From Streptomyces sp. CG4 (GTDB lineage Bacteria; Actinomycetota; Actinomycetes; Streptomycetales; Streptomycetaceae), in NCBI RefSeq assembly GCF_041080655.1, contig NZ_CP163525.1, positions 3,968,001-4,032,000 on the forward strand: DNA of 64,000 nucleotides, read 5' to 3'. The position numbers and the translations under genes are program-made. A model generated the notes under the pieces. That model saw only the letters and a list, made by a program, of their open reading frames with translations, ran no database searches and was not told where the DNA came from. Positions 10,364 through 21,981 of the stretch are shown here, in pieces (position 1 is the stretch's first letter; each line of letters starts with the position of its first letter).

Positions 10364-11089
10364 ATGACGAGCACGTGGACCACGCCGTATGCGCGGGACG
10401 ACGGCGGTCTGGACGACCGGGTGCCGTTCCTGGCGCGGCTGGAGGCCGAGGACCGGGCGGCGCTGCTCGCGCTCGGCCGGGAGCTGGCCTTCACCGCCCG
10501 CACGGTGCTGATCCACCAGCACGACCCGTCCTCGCACGTGATCTTTCTGCTCACGGGCTGGACCAAGGTGACCGCGGCGGCCGCCAACGGCTATGAGGCA
10601 CTGCTCGCGCTGCGCGGCCCCGGTGACATCGTCGGCGAGTCGGCGGCGCTCACCGGGCGGCCGCGCTCGGCCACGGTGACCGCGCTGGAGCCGGTGCGCT
10701 CGCTGGCCGTGGAGCACGAGCGGTTCCGGGACTTCCTCGGGCGCTCCCCCGCCGCCTCGCTGGCCCTGCTGGGCCTCACCTCCGACCGCACCCGCGCGGC
10801 CGACCGGCGCCGCCTGGAGTTCGCCTCCATGAACGTGCGCGAGCGGCTCGCCGTACTGCTGCTGGACCTGACCCGCACGCACGGCCGCCGCACCGCGGAG
10901 GGCATCGAGGTGTCCGTCCCGCTGAGCAAGCAGGAACTGGCGGGCTCGGTGGGCGCCTCGCGCGAGGCGGTGCAGCGGCTGCTGAAGGAGCTGCGGGAGC
11001 GTGACGTGGTCCGCACCGGCCGCCGGGCGCTGGTGATCGTGCGGCCGGACGTGCTGCGCACGATCGCGCGGGTGCAGCCGCCGCGGTGA
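10364..11089 (+). CDS. Crp/Fnr-family regulator
   Basis: A 241-residue transcription factor. An N-terminal cyclic-nucleotide-binding (cNMP) beta-roll covers about residues 20-135; it holds a phosphate-binding-cassette-like segment GDIVGESAALTGRPRSATV, in which Glu92 and Arg101 occupy the places that contact ribose and phosphate in CRP. A C-terminal winged HTH covers about 150-235, with recognition segment SKQELAGSVGASREAVQRLL. The next gene downstream, on the same strand after 215 bases, is a nucleotidyl-cyclase-like protein, so a sensor and a possible source of ligand sit together. Ligand binding is inferred; many Streptomyces Crp-type proteins do not bind cAMP. Confidence 0.88.
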   Translation: MTSTWTTPYARDDGGLDDRVPFLARLEAEDRAALLALGRELAFTARTVLIHQHDPSSHVIFLLTGWTKVTAAAANGYEALLALRGPGDIVGESAALTGRPRSATVTALEPVRSLAVEHERFRDFLGRSPAASLALLGLTSDRTRAADRRRLEFASMNVRERLAVLLLDLTRTHGRRTAEGIEVSVPLSKQELAGSVGASREAVQRLLKELRERDVVRTGRRALVIVRPDVLRTIARVQPPR

Positions 11090-11220
11090 AGGGCGCGCAC
11101 CAAGTGCCTGCGGCGCCCTGCCTGGCCTGAGGCGCCTTCTGTGCACACGGTCACAGTTCGAGTGGTTCATCCGTCCTCACGTCCCTGCGACCCCCCGCGT
11201 CACCCTTCTGACGGCGGCGC

Positions 11221-11270
11221 GGCCCGCTCCGCCAAGGCCCCGCTCCGCCAAGGCCCCGCTCCGCTACGGC
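11221..11270. repeat. 16-bp tandem repeat before cyclase operon
   Basis: Three imperfect copies of a 15-16 base unit (GGCCCCGCTCCGCCAA) stand head to tail, ending about 35 bases before the cyclase ATG. It could form alternative structures in the leader or simply be a slippage product. Confidence 0.6.
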
Positions 11271-11304
11271 CCCTATCCCCTGCGGCACTCACCGAGAGGC
11301 GCTC

Positions 11305-12234
11305 ATGAACGACCCCGTGAACCGGACCATGCTCCTGCTCGACATCGAGAGGTACAGCGACCGGGACGACGTGGAGCAGGCGTATCTGCGACGCGTTCTC
11401 TACAACATCGCCGACCGGACCCTGGAACAGGCCGGCATCGACGAGACACGGCGGCTGCGGGCCGACCGGGGCGACTCGGTCATGGAGCTGATCGACGCGG
11501 ACGCCTCCGTCACGGCACTGCTGCGGGCCCTCCTCACCGAGGTGCCGGCCCAGTTGCACGGTTACAACCGGCTGGCGTCGAGTTCGGCCCAGATCCGTCT
11601 GCGAGGCGTGGTCGCCACCGGCTACGTGGCCGTCGACGAGCACGGCGGCTGGGTCGGCTCCGACCTGAACCACGCCTGCCGGCTGCTCGACGCCCCGCTG
11701 CTGCGCGCGGCCCTGCGGGAGCGGACCGGCGGCTTCGCGCTGTGCGTGTCGGAGGGCGTGCACACGGGGATCGTGCGCCACGACCACCACGGCATCCCGG
11801 CCGAGGCCTTTCACGCGGTGACCGTGACCAGCAAGAACGGGCCGTTGCGCGCCTGGCTCCACGGGCCGGTACCGCACGGCGCCACGAACCACAGTGAGAC
11901 GGGGGCGGGGGAAACCCCGGTGCCGGGCACGTCGGGGGACGTCCCGGCACCGGGGTCGCCGGCCGAGGAGCCGACCGCCCACGCCCAGGTCTCACCGACC
12001 GCGGGAACGCCCACGCCCGCACCGCCCGCGTCCGCGCCGCCCGCGTCCGGTTCACCCGCGCCGCAGACGTCGGCCGCGCAGCCCCCCGCGGCCGCCGGTG
12101 GCGTCGTGTTCAACTTCGGCAGTGGCTCGCTCCGCTTCGGCGGCAGCCTCGTCGCCGGTGACCAGCACGGTGTGTCGGGCGGACAGGTCACCGGGGACGT
12201 GCACCTCGGCGGAACGGCGGGTGAGGAGTCGTGA
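11305..12234 (+). CDS. class III nucleotidyl cyclase-like protein with Gly-rich tail
   Basis: A 309-residue protein with a cyclase-like domain at about 5-190. Visible landmarks of class III cyclases: first metal Asp13 in MLLLDIERYS, second metal Asp57 in DRGDSVMEL, and the transition-state pair Asn122/Arg126 in GSDLNHACRLLD. The base-specifying residues cannot be assigned by eye, so the product (cAMP, cGMP, cCMP or cUMP) is unknown. A low-complexity Pro/Ala/Thr linker (about 190-265) leads to a Gly-rich C-terminal motif at 268-303 (FGGSLVAGDQHGVSGGQVTG within it) that recurs in the next protein. Its stop overlaps the next GTG start (GTGA). Domain call by motif only. Confidence 0.75.
   Translation: MNDPVNRTMLLLDIERYSDRDDVEQAYLRRVLYNIADRTLEQAGIDETRRLRADRGDSVMELIDADASVTALLRALLTEVPAQLHGYNRLASSSAQIRLRGVVATGYVAVDEHGGWVGSDLNHACRLLDAPLLRAALRERTGGFALCVSEGVHTGIVRHDHHGIPAEAFHAVTVTSKNGPLRAWLHGPVPHGATNHSETGAGETPVPGTSGDVPAPGSPAEEPTAHAQVSPTAGTPTPAPPASAPPASGSPAPQTSAAQPPAAAGGVVFNFGSGSLRFGGSLVAGDQHGVSGGQVTGDVHLGGTAGEES
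12132..12200 (+). repeat. 69-base direct repeat, copy 1
   Basis: This stretch near the 3' end of the cyclase gene is repeated at 12453-12521 near the 5' end of the next gene, with the last 38 bases (12163-12200) identical and only about four differences overall. It encodes the shared Gly-rich motif. Confidence 0.9.
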
Positions 12235-14411
12235 CGGCCGCGGCGGCAGCCGCCCCCGACGGCGGTGCACCCGGCGCCGCTCCGTTGAAGCAGCCTCCAC
12301 CCGGAGAACCGCCCAAGGGCCCGCAGGCGTCCGCCGAGGATCCGCTGTCCGACGCCGGTATGGAGCCGGAGGCGGAGGGCACCCAGGAGGCACGGGCCGC
12401 CCAGCGGGAGCTGTTCGCGCACACCCCCGGCTTCTTCCTCGGTGACGAGGCCCGCTTCGGCGGCAGCCTGGTCGGCGGCGCCCAGCACGGTGTGTCGGGC
12501 GGACAGGTCACCGGGGACGTCTACCTGGGCGGCCGCACCGAGATCCACCACCATGGCGCCCCCGGCAGCACGCCCGAGACCTCCGGCGAGATACCCCGCG
12601 AGCAGATCGAGGAGCTGGCGGCCGTCTTCGCCGAGGGGCCCGCCTTCACCACCGCGCTGGAGCGGTTACGCGAGGAACGGGTGCTGGTCCTCTCCGGCGC
12701 CCACGCGACCGGCCGCAACGCCGCCGCCCTGATGCTGGTGCACCGGCTGGGCGTCCCCGCCGTCCACGCGCTCAGCCCCGAGACCCCGCCCGCCGCCCTG
12801 AGCGGCGCGCTCGCCCGGCCCGGCGGCCACGTCCTGCGCGACCTGCCCCTCAGCCGCAACCGGCCGCTGCGCGACACCCACCTGTTCGCCGCCCGCGACC
12901 AGCTCGCCAAGGCCGGCGGCTATCTCGTCGTCACCGTCGAGAACTCACCACACCTGCCCGGCGTCACCCCCTGCCCGTGGACCGCGCCGCCCGCCGAGGA
13001 CGTCGTACGGGCCCTGCTGGCCCGGCGCAGACCCGCCGACGCCGATGCCCTGCTCGCGCTGGAGCCGGTGACCGACTTCCTCGCCGACACCGGCCGTCAT
13101 CCGGCCGAGGCCGCCGCGTTCGCCGAGGCGCTGTCGGCGTACGACGGCACCCCTCAGGCGCTGGCCCGGCTCGCGGACTTCGGACAGGCCGCCGTGGAGA
13201 AGCAGTGCCGGGACTGGCTCGGCGATCCGGACACCGGGCTGCGCGACAAGGCCTTCCTCATCTCACTGGCCGTCTTCGACCAGGCGCCCTACGTCCTGGC
13301 CGCCGAACTCGCCGACTCGCTGTTCGTGCACTTCGAACGGTTGCAGCACCCCGACACACCGCCGACCATCCCGGTCTTCGGACCGACCGCCGAGGACCGC
13401 CTCGCTCTTGCGCGTGCCGACGGTGAGATACGGCAGGAGCAGACCGACTGGGGTCCGGTTCCGCAGTTCATGGCCGCCTTCCGCGACGAACGCACCCCCC
13501 AGGTGCTGCTCACCGAGGTGTGGACCAGCCACCCCTCGGCCCGCCCGGCCGTGGTCGAGTGGCTGAGACGGCTCGCCCGCGACGGCCGTCCCCTGGTCCG
13601 TACCCGAGCCGCCGCGGCCACCGCGCTGCTCGCCGCCGCCGACCTGCCCTCCACGATGGCCCTGCTCGTCGACGGCTGGGCGACCGCACGTACCGTCGGC
13701 CCGCGCGTCACCGCCGCCAACACCCTCACGCTGGCCCAGCTCCTCGGCGCGCCGGTCGTCCTGCGACTGCTGAGCCAGTGGTGCAACGACGGCCACTGGG
13801 GGCGGCGGTGGACCGCCATCCGCGCCTTCGGTCTGCTCGCCCCGCTCCGCCCCGACCTGGCCGGGCCGGCCCTCGACGCGCTGGCCTCCCGTGCCCGGGT
13901 CGCCGCCAGCAGCCAGGCCGAACAGAACAACCTCACCGAGTCCGCCGCCCTGCTGCTGTCCGCCGGCCAGCGCCGCGGAGAGGTGCTCGCCGAGTTCGTA
14001 CGGCTGCTGTACCGGGACACCCCCGCGGTCCGCGACCTCGCCCTGGCCGCCTTCGCCCGCGCCTGCGACAACGACGAGGACGGCTCGCTCGTCGGCTGGT
14101 ACGCCGAGACCGGCATGTACCAGGCGGACACCGCCCGGGACATGGCCACCCTGTGGCGCACCGCGCTGGGCGACCGCGCCCACACCCGGCCGGCGCTGAA
14201 CGCCCTGCAGACCTGGGTGCACGTCGCCGCCCGGCGTGCGGACGCGGCGCGAGCCCTGGAGCTGTTGCTGCCCGCGCTGGTCGTCACCGCCGAGGACCGC
14301 AAGCGCCTCGACCACGAGCTGCGCACCATGCGGGCCGAGGACGGCAGCCCACGCCCGCCGATGGCCGGGCACCTGCTCACGGTGCTGCACCCGGTGCCGG
14401 CCGCGAACTGA
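12231..14411 (+). CDS. degenerate P-loop protein with HEAT-like repeats
   Basis: A 726-residue soluble protein starting at GTG. Residues 1-70 are low complexity. Residues 75-101 repeat the Gly-rich motif of the cyclase tail (GGSLVGGAQHGVSGGQVTGD). A short HHH and linker follow. At 151-165 VLVLSGAHATGRNAA resembles a Walker A loop, but with Arg162 and Asn163 in place of the usual Lys and Ser/Thr, so ATP hydrolysis is doubtful. The C-terminal half (about 440-720) is alpha-helical with repeated AA.ALL-type helices suggestive of HEAT-like repeats. The layout (adaptor motif, NTPase-like domain, helical repeats) resembles STAND/NLR-type sensors. Function unknown. Confidence 0.7.
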   Translation: MTAAAAAAPDGGAPGAAPLKQPPPGEPPKGPQASAEDPLSDAGMEPEAEGTQEARAAQRELFAHTPGFFLGDEARFGGSLVGGAQHGVSGGQVTGDVYLGGRTEIHHHGAPGSTPETSGEIPREQIEELAAVFAEGPAFTTALERLREERVLVLSGAHATGRNAAALMLVHRLGVPAVHALSPETPPAALSGALARPGGHVLRDLPLSRNRPLRDTHLFAARDQLAKAGGYLVVTVENSPHLPGVTPCPWTAPPAEDVVRALLARRRPADADALLALEPVTDFLADTGRHPAEAAAFAEALSAYDGTPQALARLADFGQAAVEKQCRDWLGDPDTGLRDKAFLISLAVFDQAPYVLAAELADSLFVHFERLQHPDTPPTIPVFGPTAEDRLALARADGEIRQEQTDWGPVPQFMAAFRDERTPQVLLTEVWTSHPSARPAVVEWLRRLARDGRPLVRTRAAAATALLAAADLPSTMALLVDGWATARTVGPRVTAANTLTLAQLLGAPVVLRLLSQWCNDGHWGRRWTAIRAFGLLAPLRPDLAGPALDALASRARVAASSQAEQNNLTESAALLLSAGQRRGEVLAEFVRLLYRDTPAVRDLALAAFARACDNDEDGSLVGWYAETGMYQADTARDMATLWRTALGDRAHTRPALNALQTWVHVAARRADAARALELLLPALVVTAEDRKRLDHELRTMRAEDGSPRPPMAGHLLTVLHPVPAAN
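12453..12521 (+). repeat. 69-base direct repeat, copy 2
   Basis: Second copy of the 12132-12200 repeat, here in the 5' part of the following gene and in the same orientation. See the copy 1 entry for identity. Confidence 0.9.
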
Positions 14412-14440
14412 ACAACCCTGGGAACAAAAGGAGTTGAGCC

Positions 14441-15850
14441 ATGGCGGACTTCCGCCGACCGCCGGAGTGGACACAGAACGCCGACCGGCACACCGCGCTG
14501 ATCGACCCGGTGCTGACCGTGCGTCCGATCTCGCGGTTCGACTACACCGTCCGCCGCCAGGTCGGCGCGATCGACCACGCCCTGGTCTTCGTCACCGCGA
14601 GCGGCTCGTACGACGTCTATATGCCACCGCACCGCCCGAGCCGCACGGACGCGGCGGCCCGTCGCTACACCTCCGTCTACGAGGTGGACATGGGCAGCCA
14701 CCCGGTACAGCTGGACCTTGAACTGCCCAGCGACGACGACGCGTTCTCCTTCGGCGCCACCGCCGACTTCACCTGGCGGGTGGCCGATCCGATCGCTTTC
14801 GTGGCGAGCGGCGAACGGGACGTGCCGACCCGGCTCACCCGCGAACTGCAGCAGGCGGCCCGGCCGGTCACCCGGCGCTTCACCATCGAGGACAGCCCCG
14901 CCGCCGAACGGGCCGTGCAGCAGGCGGTCGAGGAGGACACCTTCGCCGCGGGCACCGGCCTGAACGTGTCGTGCGTGGTGCGGCTGCGGCTGGACGACGA
15001 CGCGATCGCCCACCGGCGGCGCAAGCGCACCCTGCGCTACGAGTCGGAGATGCTCGACCCCGAGCACGAGTACCGGATGCGGCAGGCACAGCTCCAGCAC
15101 CAGCTGGACGTTCTGCGCGAGCAGCAGTCCCAGGAACTGATCGCGCAGAAGATCGCCTTCTATCAGTACTGGCTCCAGCACGGCGGGGTCGCCACCTGGG
15201 CCCTGCACCTGGCGGCCCATCCCACGGACACCCGAATGGTCGTCAGCACCCTGCAGAAGGACCAGCTCGGCGCCATCCGCAAGGAACTGGAACTGATCGC
15301 CGGGGACACCCTGGAGGACTATCAGAAGGCCGAGTCGGCCCGCTCCGTCCTGCGTTCCGTCGACGAGTTCATGCGGGAGCAGGCGGCGCCACCCCAGGCC
15401 CTGCCCCCGGGCATGTCCCCGCAGCAGCCATACGCCCCACCGCAGTCCTATGCCCCGGGCCCGCCGCCCACCCAGCCCCCGGCCCCGTACGCTCAGCCGC
15501 CGCAGACACAACTGCCGTACGATCAGCCGCCGCAGGCACAGCCGCCGTATGGCCAGGCGCCGCAGGCACAACCCCCGTACGGCCAGGCACCGCAGGCGCA
15601 ACCCCCGTACGGTCAGGCGCAGATGGGACAACCGGCGTACGAGCAGGCGCCGTTGGGGCAGCCGGTGCCCGGTCAGCCGTCGTACGGGCAGGCGGTTCAC
15701 GACCAGGTGCCCTACGCCTCCCCGACGCCTCCCCCGCCGCCCGCACCCGCCGTGCCTCCTGCGACGCTCGTGTCCGACGGGCCCGCACCGGCCGTACCGC
15801 CCGCGCCCGGCGCAGCCCGGGAGGAGTCCGGCGAGGCGGGTCCGGCATGA
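14441..15850 (+). CDS. SPFH/band-7-like protein with Pro-Tyr tail
   Basis: A 469-residue protein starting after AAAGGAGTTGAGCC. Residues 30-190 look like an SPFH/prohibitin-type domain: beta-rich, with FSFGATADFTWRVADPIAFV and a helix ..RLTRELQQAARPVTRRF. A predicted coiled coil follows at about 205-240 (YRMRQAQLQHQLDVLREQQS). The tail from about 320 is Pro/Gln/Tyr-rich with repeated PPYGQAPQAQ units. I see no transmembrane helix. SPFH proteins scaffold membrane microdomains; here one stands directly before a membrane effector whose ATG overlaps its stop (ATGA), suggesting it organises that protein. Family call is moderate. Confidence 0.65.
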   Translation: MADFRRPPEWTQNADRHTALIDPVLTVRPISRFDYTVRRQVGAIDHALVFVTASGSYDVYMPPHRPSRTDAAARRYTSVYEVDMGSHPVQLDLELPSDDDAFSFGATADFTWRVADPIAFVASGERDVPTRLTRELQQAARPVTRRFTIEDSPAAERAVQQAVEEDTFAAGTGLNVSCVVRLRLDDDAIAHRRRKRTLRYESEMLDPEHEYRMRQAQLQHQLDVLREQQSQELIAQKIAFYQYWLQHGGVATWALHLAAHPTDTRMVVSTLQKDQLGAIRKELELIAGDTLEDYQKAESARSVLRSVDEFMREQAAPPQALPPGMSPQQPYAPPQSYAPGPPPTQPPAPYAQPPQTQLPYDQPPQAQPPYGQAPQAQPPYGQAPQAQPPYGQAQMGQPAYEQAPLGQPVPGQPSYGQAVHDQVPYASPTPPPPPAPAVPPATLVSDGPAPAVPPAPGAAREESGEAGPA

Positions 15851-16380
15851 CCTCCCCCGACAGCACCGCGTCCCCGGCCGTCCCCGCCCTCTTCGCCCCC
15901 CAGACGGCGGAACGGCTGCTCGCCGAGCTGCGCGACGAGATCGCGCGGGCCGACACCAAGGCCTCCGTCCTGGTGGCGGCGCTGGGCATGGCGGCCGGGG
16001 TGTTCACCGGGCTGGTCGCCGGCAAGAACTGGTCGCCGAGCCGGCTGTCCGCACCCGGTACCGCTCTGTGGTGGGCGGGGTCGACGGCGCTGGCCCTGTC
16101 ACTGGTCGCACTGCTGCTCGCGGTCCTGCCCCGCTTCCGCTCCGGGGCGTGGGCCGAGGGACGCCCCCTGTGCTATTTCGGCGACATCCTGCAGGCGGTA
16201 CGGGCGGGCCGGCTGGCCGAGGCGCTCGCCGACACCGACCGGGACCCCACTGCCGCCGTGCTCGCCGCCCTCGCCGAGAAGAGCCGGATCGCCTCGTCCA
16301 AGCACCTCTGGATCCGTACCGGCCTGATCGCCTTCTGCGTCGGCACCCTGCTGCTGCCCACCGCCGCACTCATCGGCTGA
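15847..16380 (+). CDS. Pycsar effector-like membrane protein (DUF5706)
   Basis: A 177-residue protein resembling the DUF5706/PycTM family. An N-terminal helix LRDEIARADTKASVLVAALG (residues 29-48) shows the family's ADxKAS signature leading into the first transmembrane segment (about 40-58). Two further transmembrane segments lie at about 73-94 and 157-176, with a cytoplasmic loop between. In Pycsar phage-defence systems such proteins are activated by cCMP or cUMP and disrupt the membrane. Here a cyclase-like gene lies three genes upstream. It is translationally coupled to the SPFH gene. Effector function is inferred from family and context. Confidence 0.75.
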   Translation: MTSPDSTASPAVPALFAPQTAERLLAELRDEIARADTKASVLVAALGMAAGVFTGLVAGKNWSPSRLSAPGTALWWAGSTALALSLVALLLAVLPRFRSGAWAEGRPLCYFGDILQAVRAGRLAEALADTDRDPTAAVLAALAEKSRIASSKHLWIRTGLIAFCVGTLLLPTAALIG

Positions 16381-16408
16381 CGTCCCCGTACTCGAAGGAG
16401 CCCCGCTC

Positions 16409-17917
16409 ATGTCCCAGCCGCCGGACCCGTCCGTACCACCCCAGTACCCGGAGCCGCCCGCACCGCCTCAGTACCCGGAGTCGTCCGCACCGCCCCAGTA
16501 CCCCGAGCCGACGTACCCCGAAGCCACCGCTCCGACGCCGCCCGTCCACCCCACACCACCCGCCACACCACCCGCCACCCCGCCCTCGTATCCGGGCGAG
16601 CCGACCTATCCAACGGCCGCGCCGCAGTACCCGGCCGCTCCGGGTCACCCCGCACCGTCCGCCACCCCACCCCCGTATCCGGGCGAGCCGACGTACCCCA
16701 CGGCCGCGCCGCAGTACCCGGCCGCCGCTCCGGGTCACCCCACGACGCCCCCGGTCCCTCCGGCATACCCCACCGCCCCGCCGGCACCCGCGGACCAGCC
16801 GGCCGCGCATCCGGCCGGGGGCCCGGCCCACCCCGGGCACATACCGCCCCAGCCCCCGCAGTACCCCGCTCCCGGCTACCCCGTGCCTCCACAGACCGCC
16901 GCGGTGCCGCCTCCGCCGTCGCATGCCCCGGGCGCCTCGGCGCCGGTGCCGGAACCCGCTCCCGACGATCTCGACTACCGTCACCGCGGCGCCCGCCTGC
17001 ACGTGGCCGAGTATCAGCGCGGGGCCGACGCCACGGCGATCGGACGGCTCGCGGTGCAGCTGCCCGGGGCCCTGGTGAGCCTCGCGCTGGTCAGCTCCCT
17101 AGCGCTCGGTCTGTTCGGGAACGTGGTGGGAACGGTGGTGGTCGTGGCCTGGGTCGCCTCCGGACTGCTCGTCTTCCACCGGCCGACCGAGCTGGCCTTC
17201 GCCCGGTATGTGCTCAAGCTCCGCCCGCCCACTCAGGCGGAGCGCTTCCGCCTGGAGCCGATCTGGAACGAGGTGACCGCCCGCGCGGGCATCGAACCGG
17301 GCACGTACGAGCTGATGGTGGAGAACAGCGACGAGCTGAACGCGGTGGCGGTGGCCGGCCATGTCGTCGGCGTCACGACCTACTCCCTCAACCGGATCCC
17401 GACCAGCAACCTGGCGGCCGTACTCGCGCACGAGCTGGGTCACCACACCGGCGGCCACGCCTGGGCCGGTCTGCTCGGCTACTGGTACTCGCTGCCCGGC
17501 CGGATCGCCTGGGCGGTGACCCGCGGGCTGGCCCGGTTCGCGATCGCAGTCGCCAGCGTCTTCTCCATGGCGGCGACCGGGATTCTGGTCCTCTTCATGG
17601 CGGTGGTGGTGATCGCCGCGTTCCTCACCGCCTGGTACCTCGCGATCCCACTCGTGCTCGCCCCCTACCTGCTGGCCTACGCGGGCCGGCGCGGCGAGCT
17701 GCGTGCGGACCAGCAGGCCGCCGAGCTGGGCTTCGCCCGGCAACTGGCGGAGGTCCTCCACCACTCCCAGGCCGAGGAGGCGGCGGCGAAGGCGGCCCTG
17801 GCCGCGCAGGGCCAGAGGCTCAAGGAGCCCGGCACCCTGGCCAGGCTCCTGTCCAGCCACCCGGACGACCACACCCGGCTGAGCGCCCTGGAGCCCTACC
17901 TGGGCCTGCACCGCTGA
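16409..17917 (+). CDS. M48-family membrane metalloprotease with Pro-rich N terminus
   Basis: A 502-residue protein. Residues 1-185 are Pro/Tyr/Ala-rich with two near-identical stretches built on YPGEPTYPTAAPQYPAA. A membrane helix pair is at about 210-255, then an M48 (HtpX/Ste24-type) protease domain. The zinc motif is HELGHH, with His341, Glu342 and His345, and a downstream ELRADQQAAELGF provides the third ligand Glu. Two more hydrophobic segments lie between them. M48 proteases cut membrane proteins in quality control. It closes the six-gene block, 28 bases after the DUF5706 gene, and faces a terminator shared with rpoC. Confidence 0.88.
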   Translation: MSQPPDPSVPPQYPEPPAPPQYPESSAPPQYPEPTYPEATAPTPPVHPTPPATPPATPPSYPGEPTYPTAAPQYPAAPGHPAPSATPPPYPGEPTYPTAAPQYPAAAPGHPTTPPVPPAYPTAPPAPADQPAAHPAGGPAHPGHIPPQPPQYPAPGYPVPPQTAAVPPPPSHAPGASAPVPEPAPDDLDYRHRGARLHVAEYQRGADATAIGRLAVQLPGALVSLALVSSLALGLFGNVVGTVVVVAWVASGLLVFHRPTELAFARYVLKLRPPTQAERFRLEPIWNEVTARAGIEPGTYELMVENSDELNAVAVAGHVVGVTTYSLNRIPTSNLAAVLAHELGHHTGGHAWAGLLGYWYSLPGRIAWAVTRGLARFAIAVASVFSMAATGILVLFMAVVVIAAFLTAWYLAIPLVLAPYLLAYAGRRGELRADQQAAELGFARQLAEVLHHSQAEEAAAKAALAAQGQRLKEPGTLARLLSSHPDDHTRLSALEPYLGLHR

Positions 17918-17934
17918 CGGTCCCCGAGCACGCC

Positions 17935-17969
17935 GAAGGGCGGCCACCCCCACGGGGTAGCCGCCCTTC
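17935..17969. terminator. bidirectional terminator between M48 gene and rpoC
   Basis: A 10-bp stem (GAAGGGCGGC with 17960-17969), then a C/A mismatch and a further ACCCC/GGGGT helix. It lies between two converging genes. Confidence 0.88.
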
Positions 17970-17985
17970 AACTCATGCTGCTCGC

Positions 17986-21885
<3,900 letters not shown>

Positions 21886-21941
21886 TATGCGTCAATCCCT
21901 CTCAGGGTCGTAAGTCTGTGGTCTGAAACGGGGGCCTGGGG

Positions 21942-21976
21942 GTCGGCGGGCCTCCTGGTCAGGAGGCCCGCCCGAC
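21942..21976 (-). other. hairpin after rpoB stop
   Basis: A strong stem (CGGGCCTCCTG with CAGGAGGCCCG, extended with one bulge) sits directly after the rpoB stop and before rpoC. It may be an attenuator or processing site between the two subunits. Confidence 0.55.
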
Positions 21977-21981
21977 TCCCG

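Noticed and set aside
13263..15700. Long minus-strand frames (13263-14474 and 13289-15700) opposite the HEAT-like and SPFH-like genes
   Set aside because: Low-complexity Arg/Gly/Leu composition; the plus-strand genes have coupled starts, ribosome binding sites and recognisable domains.
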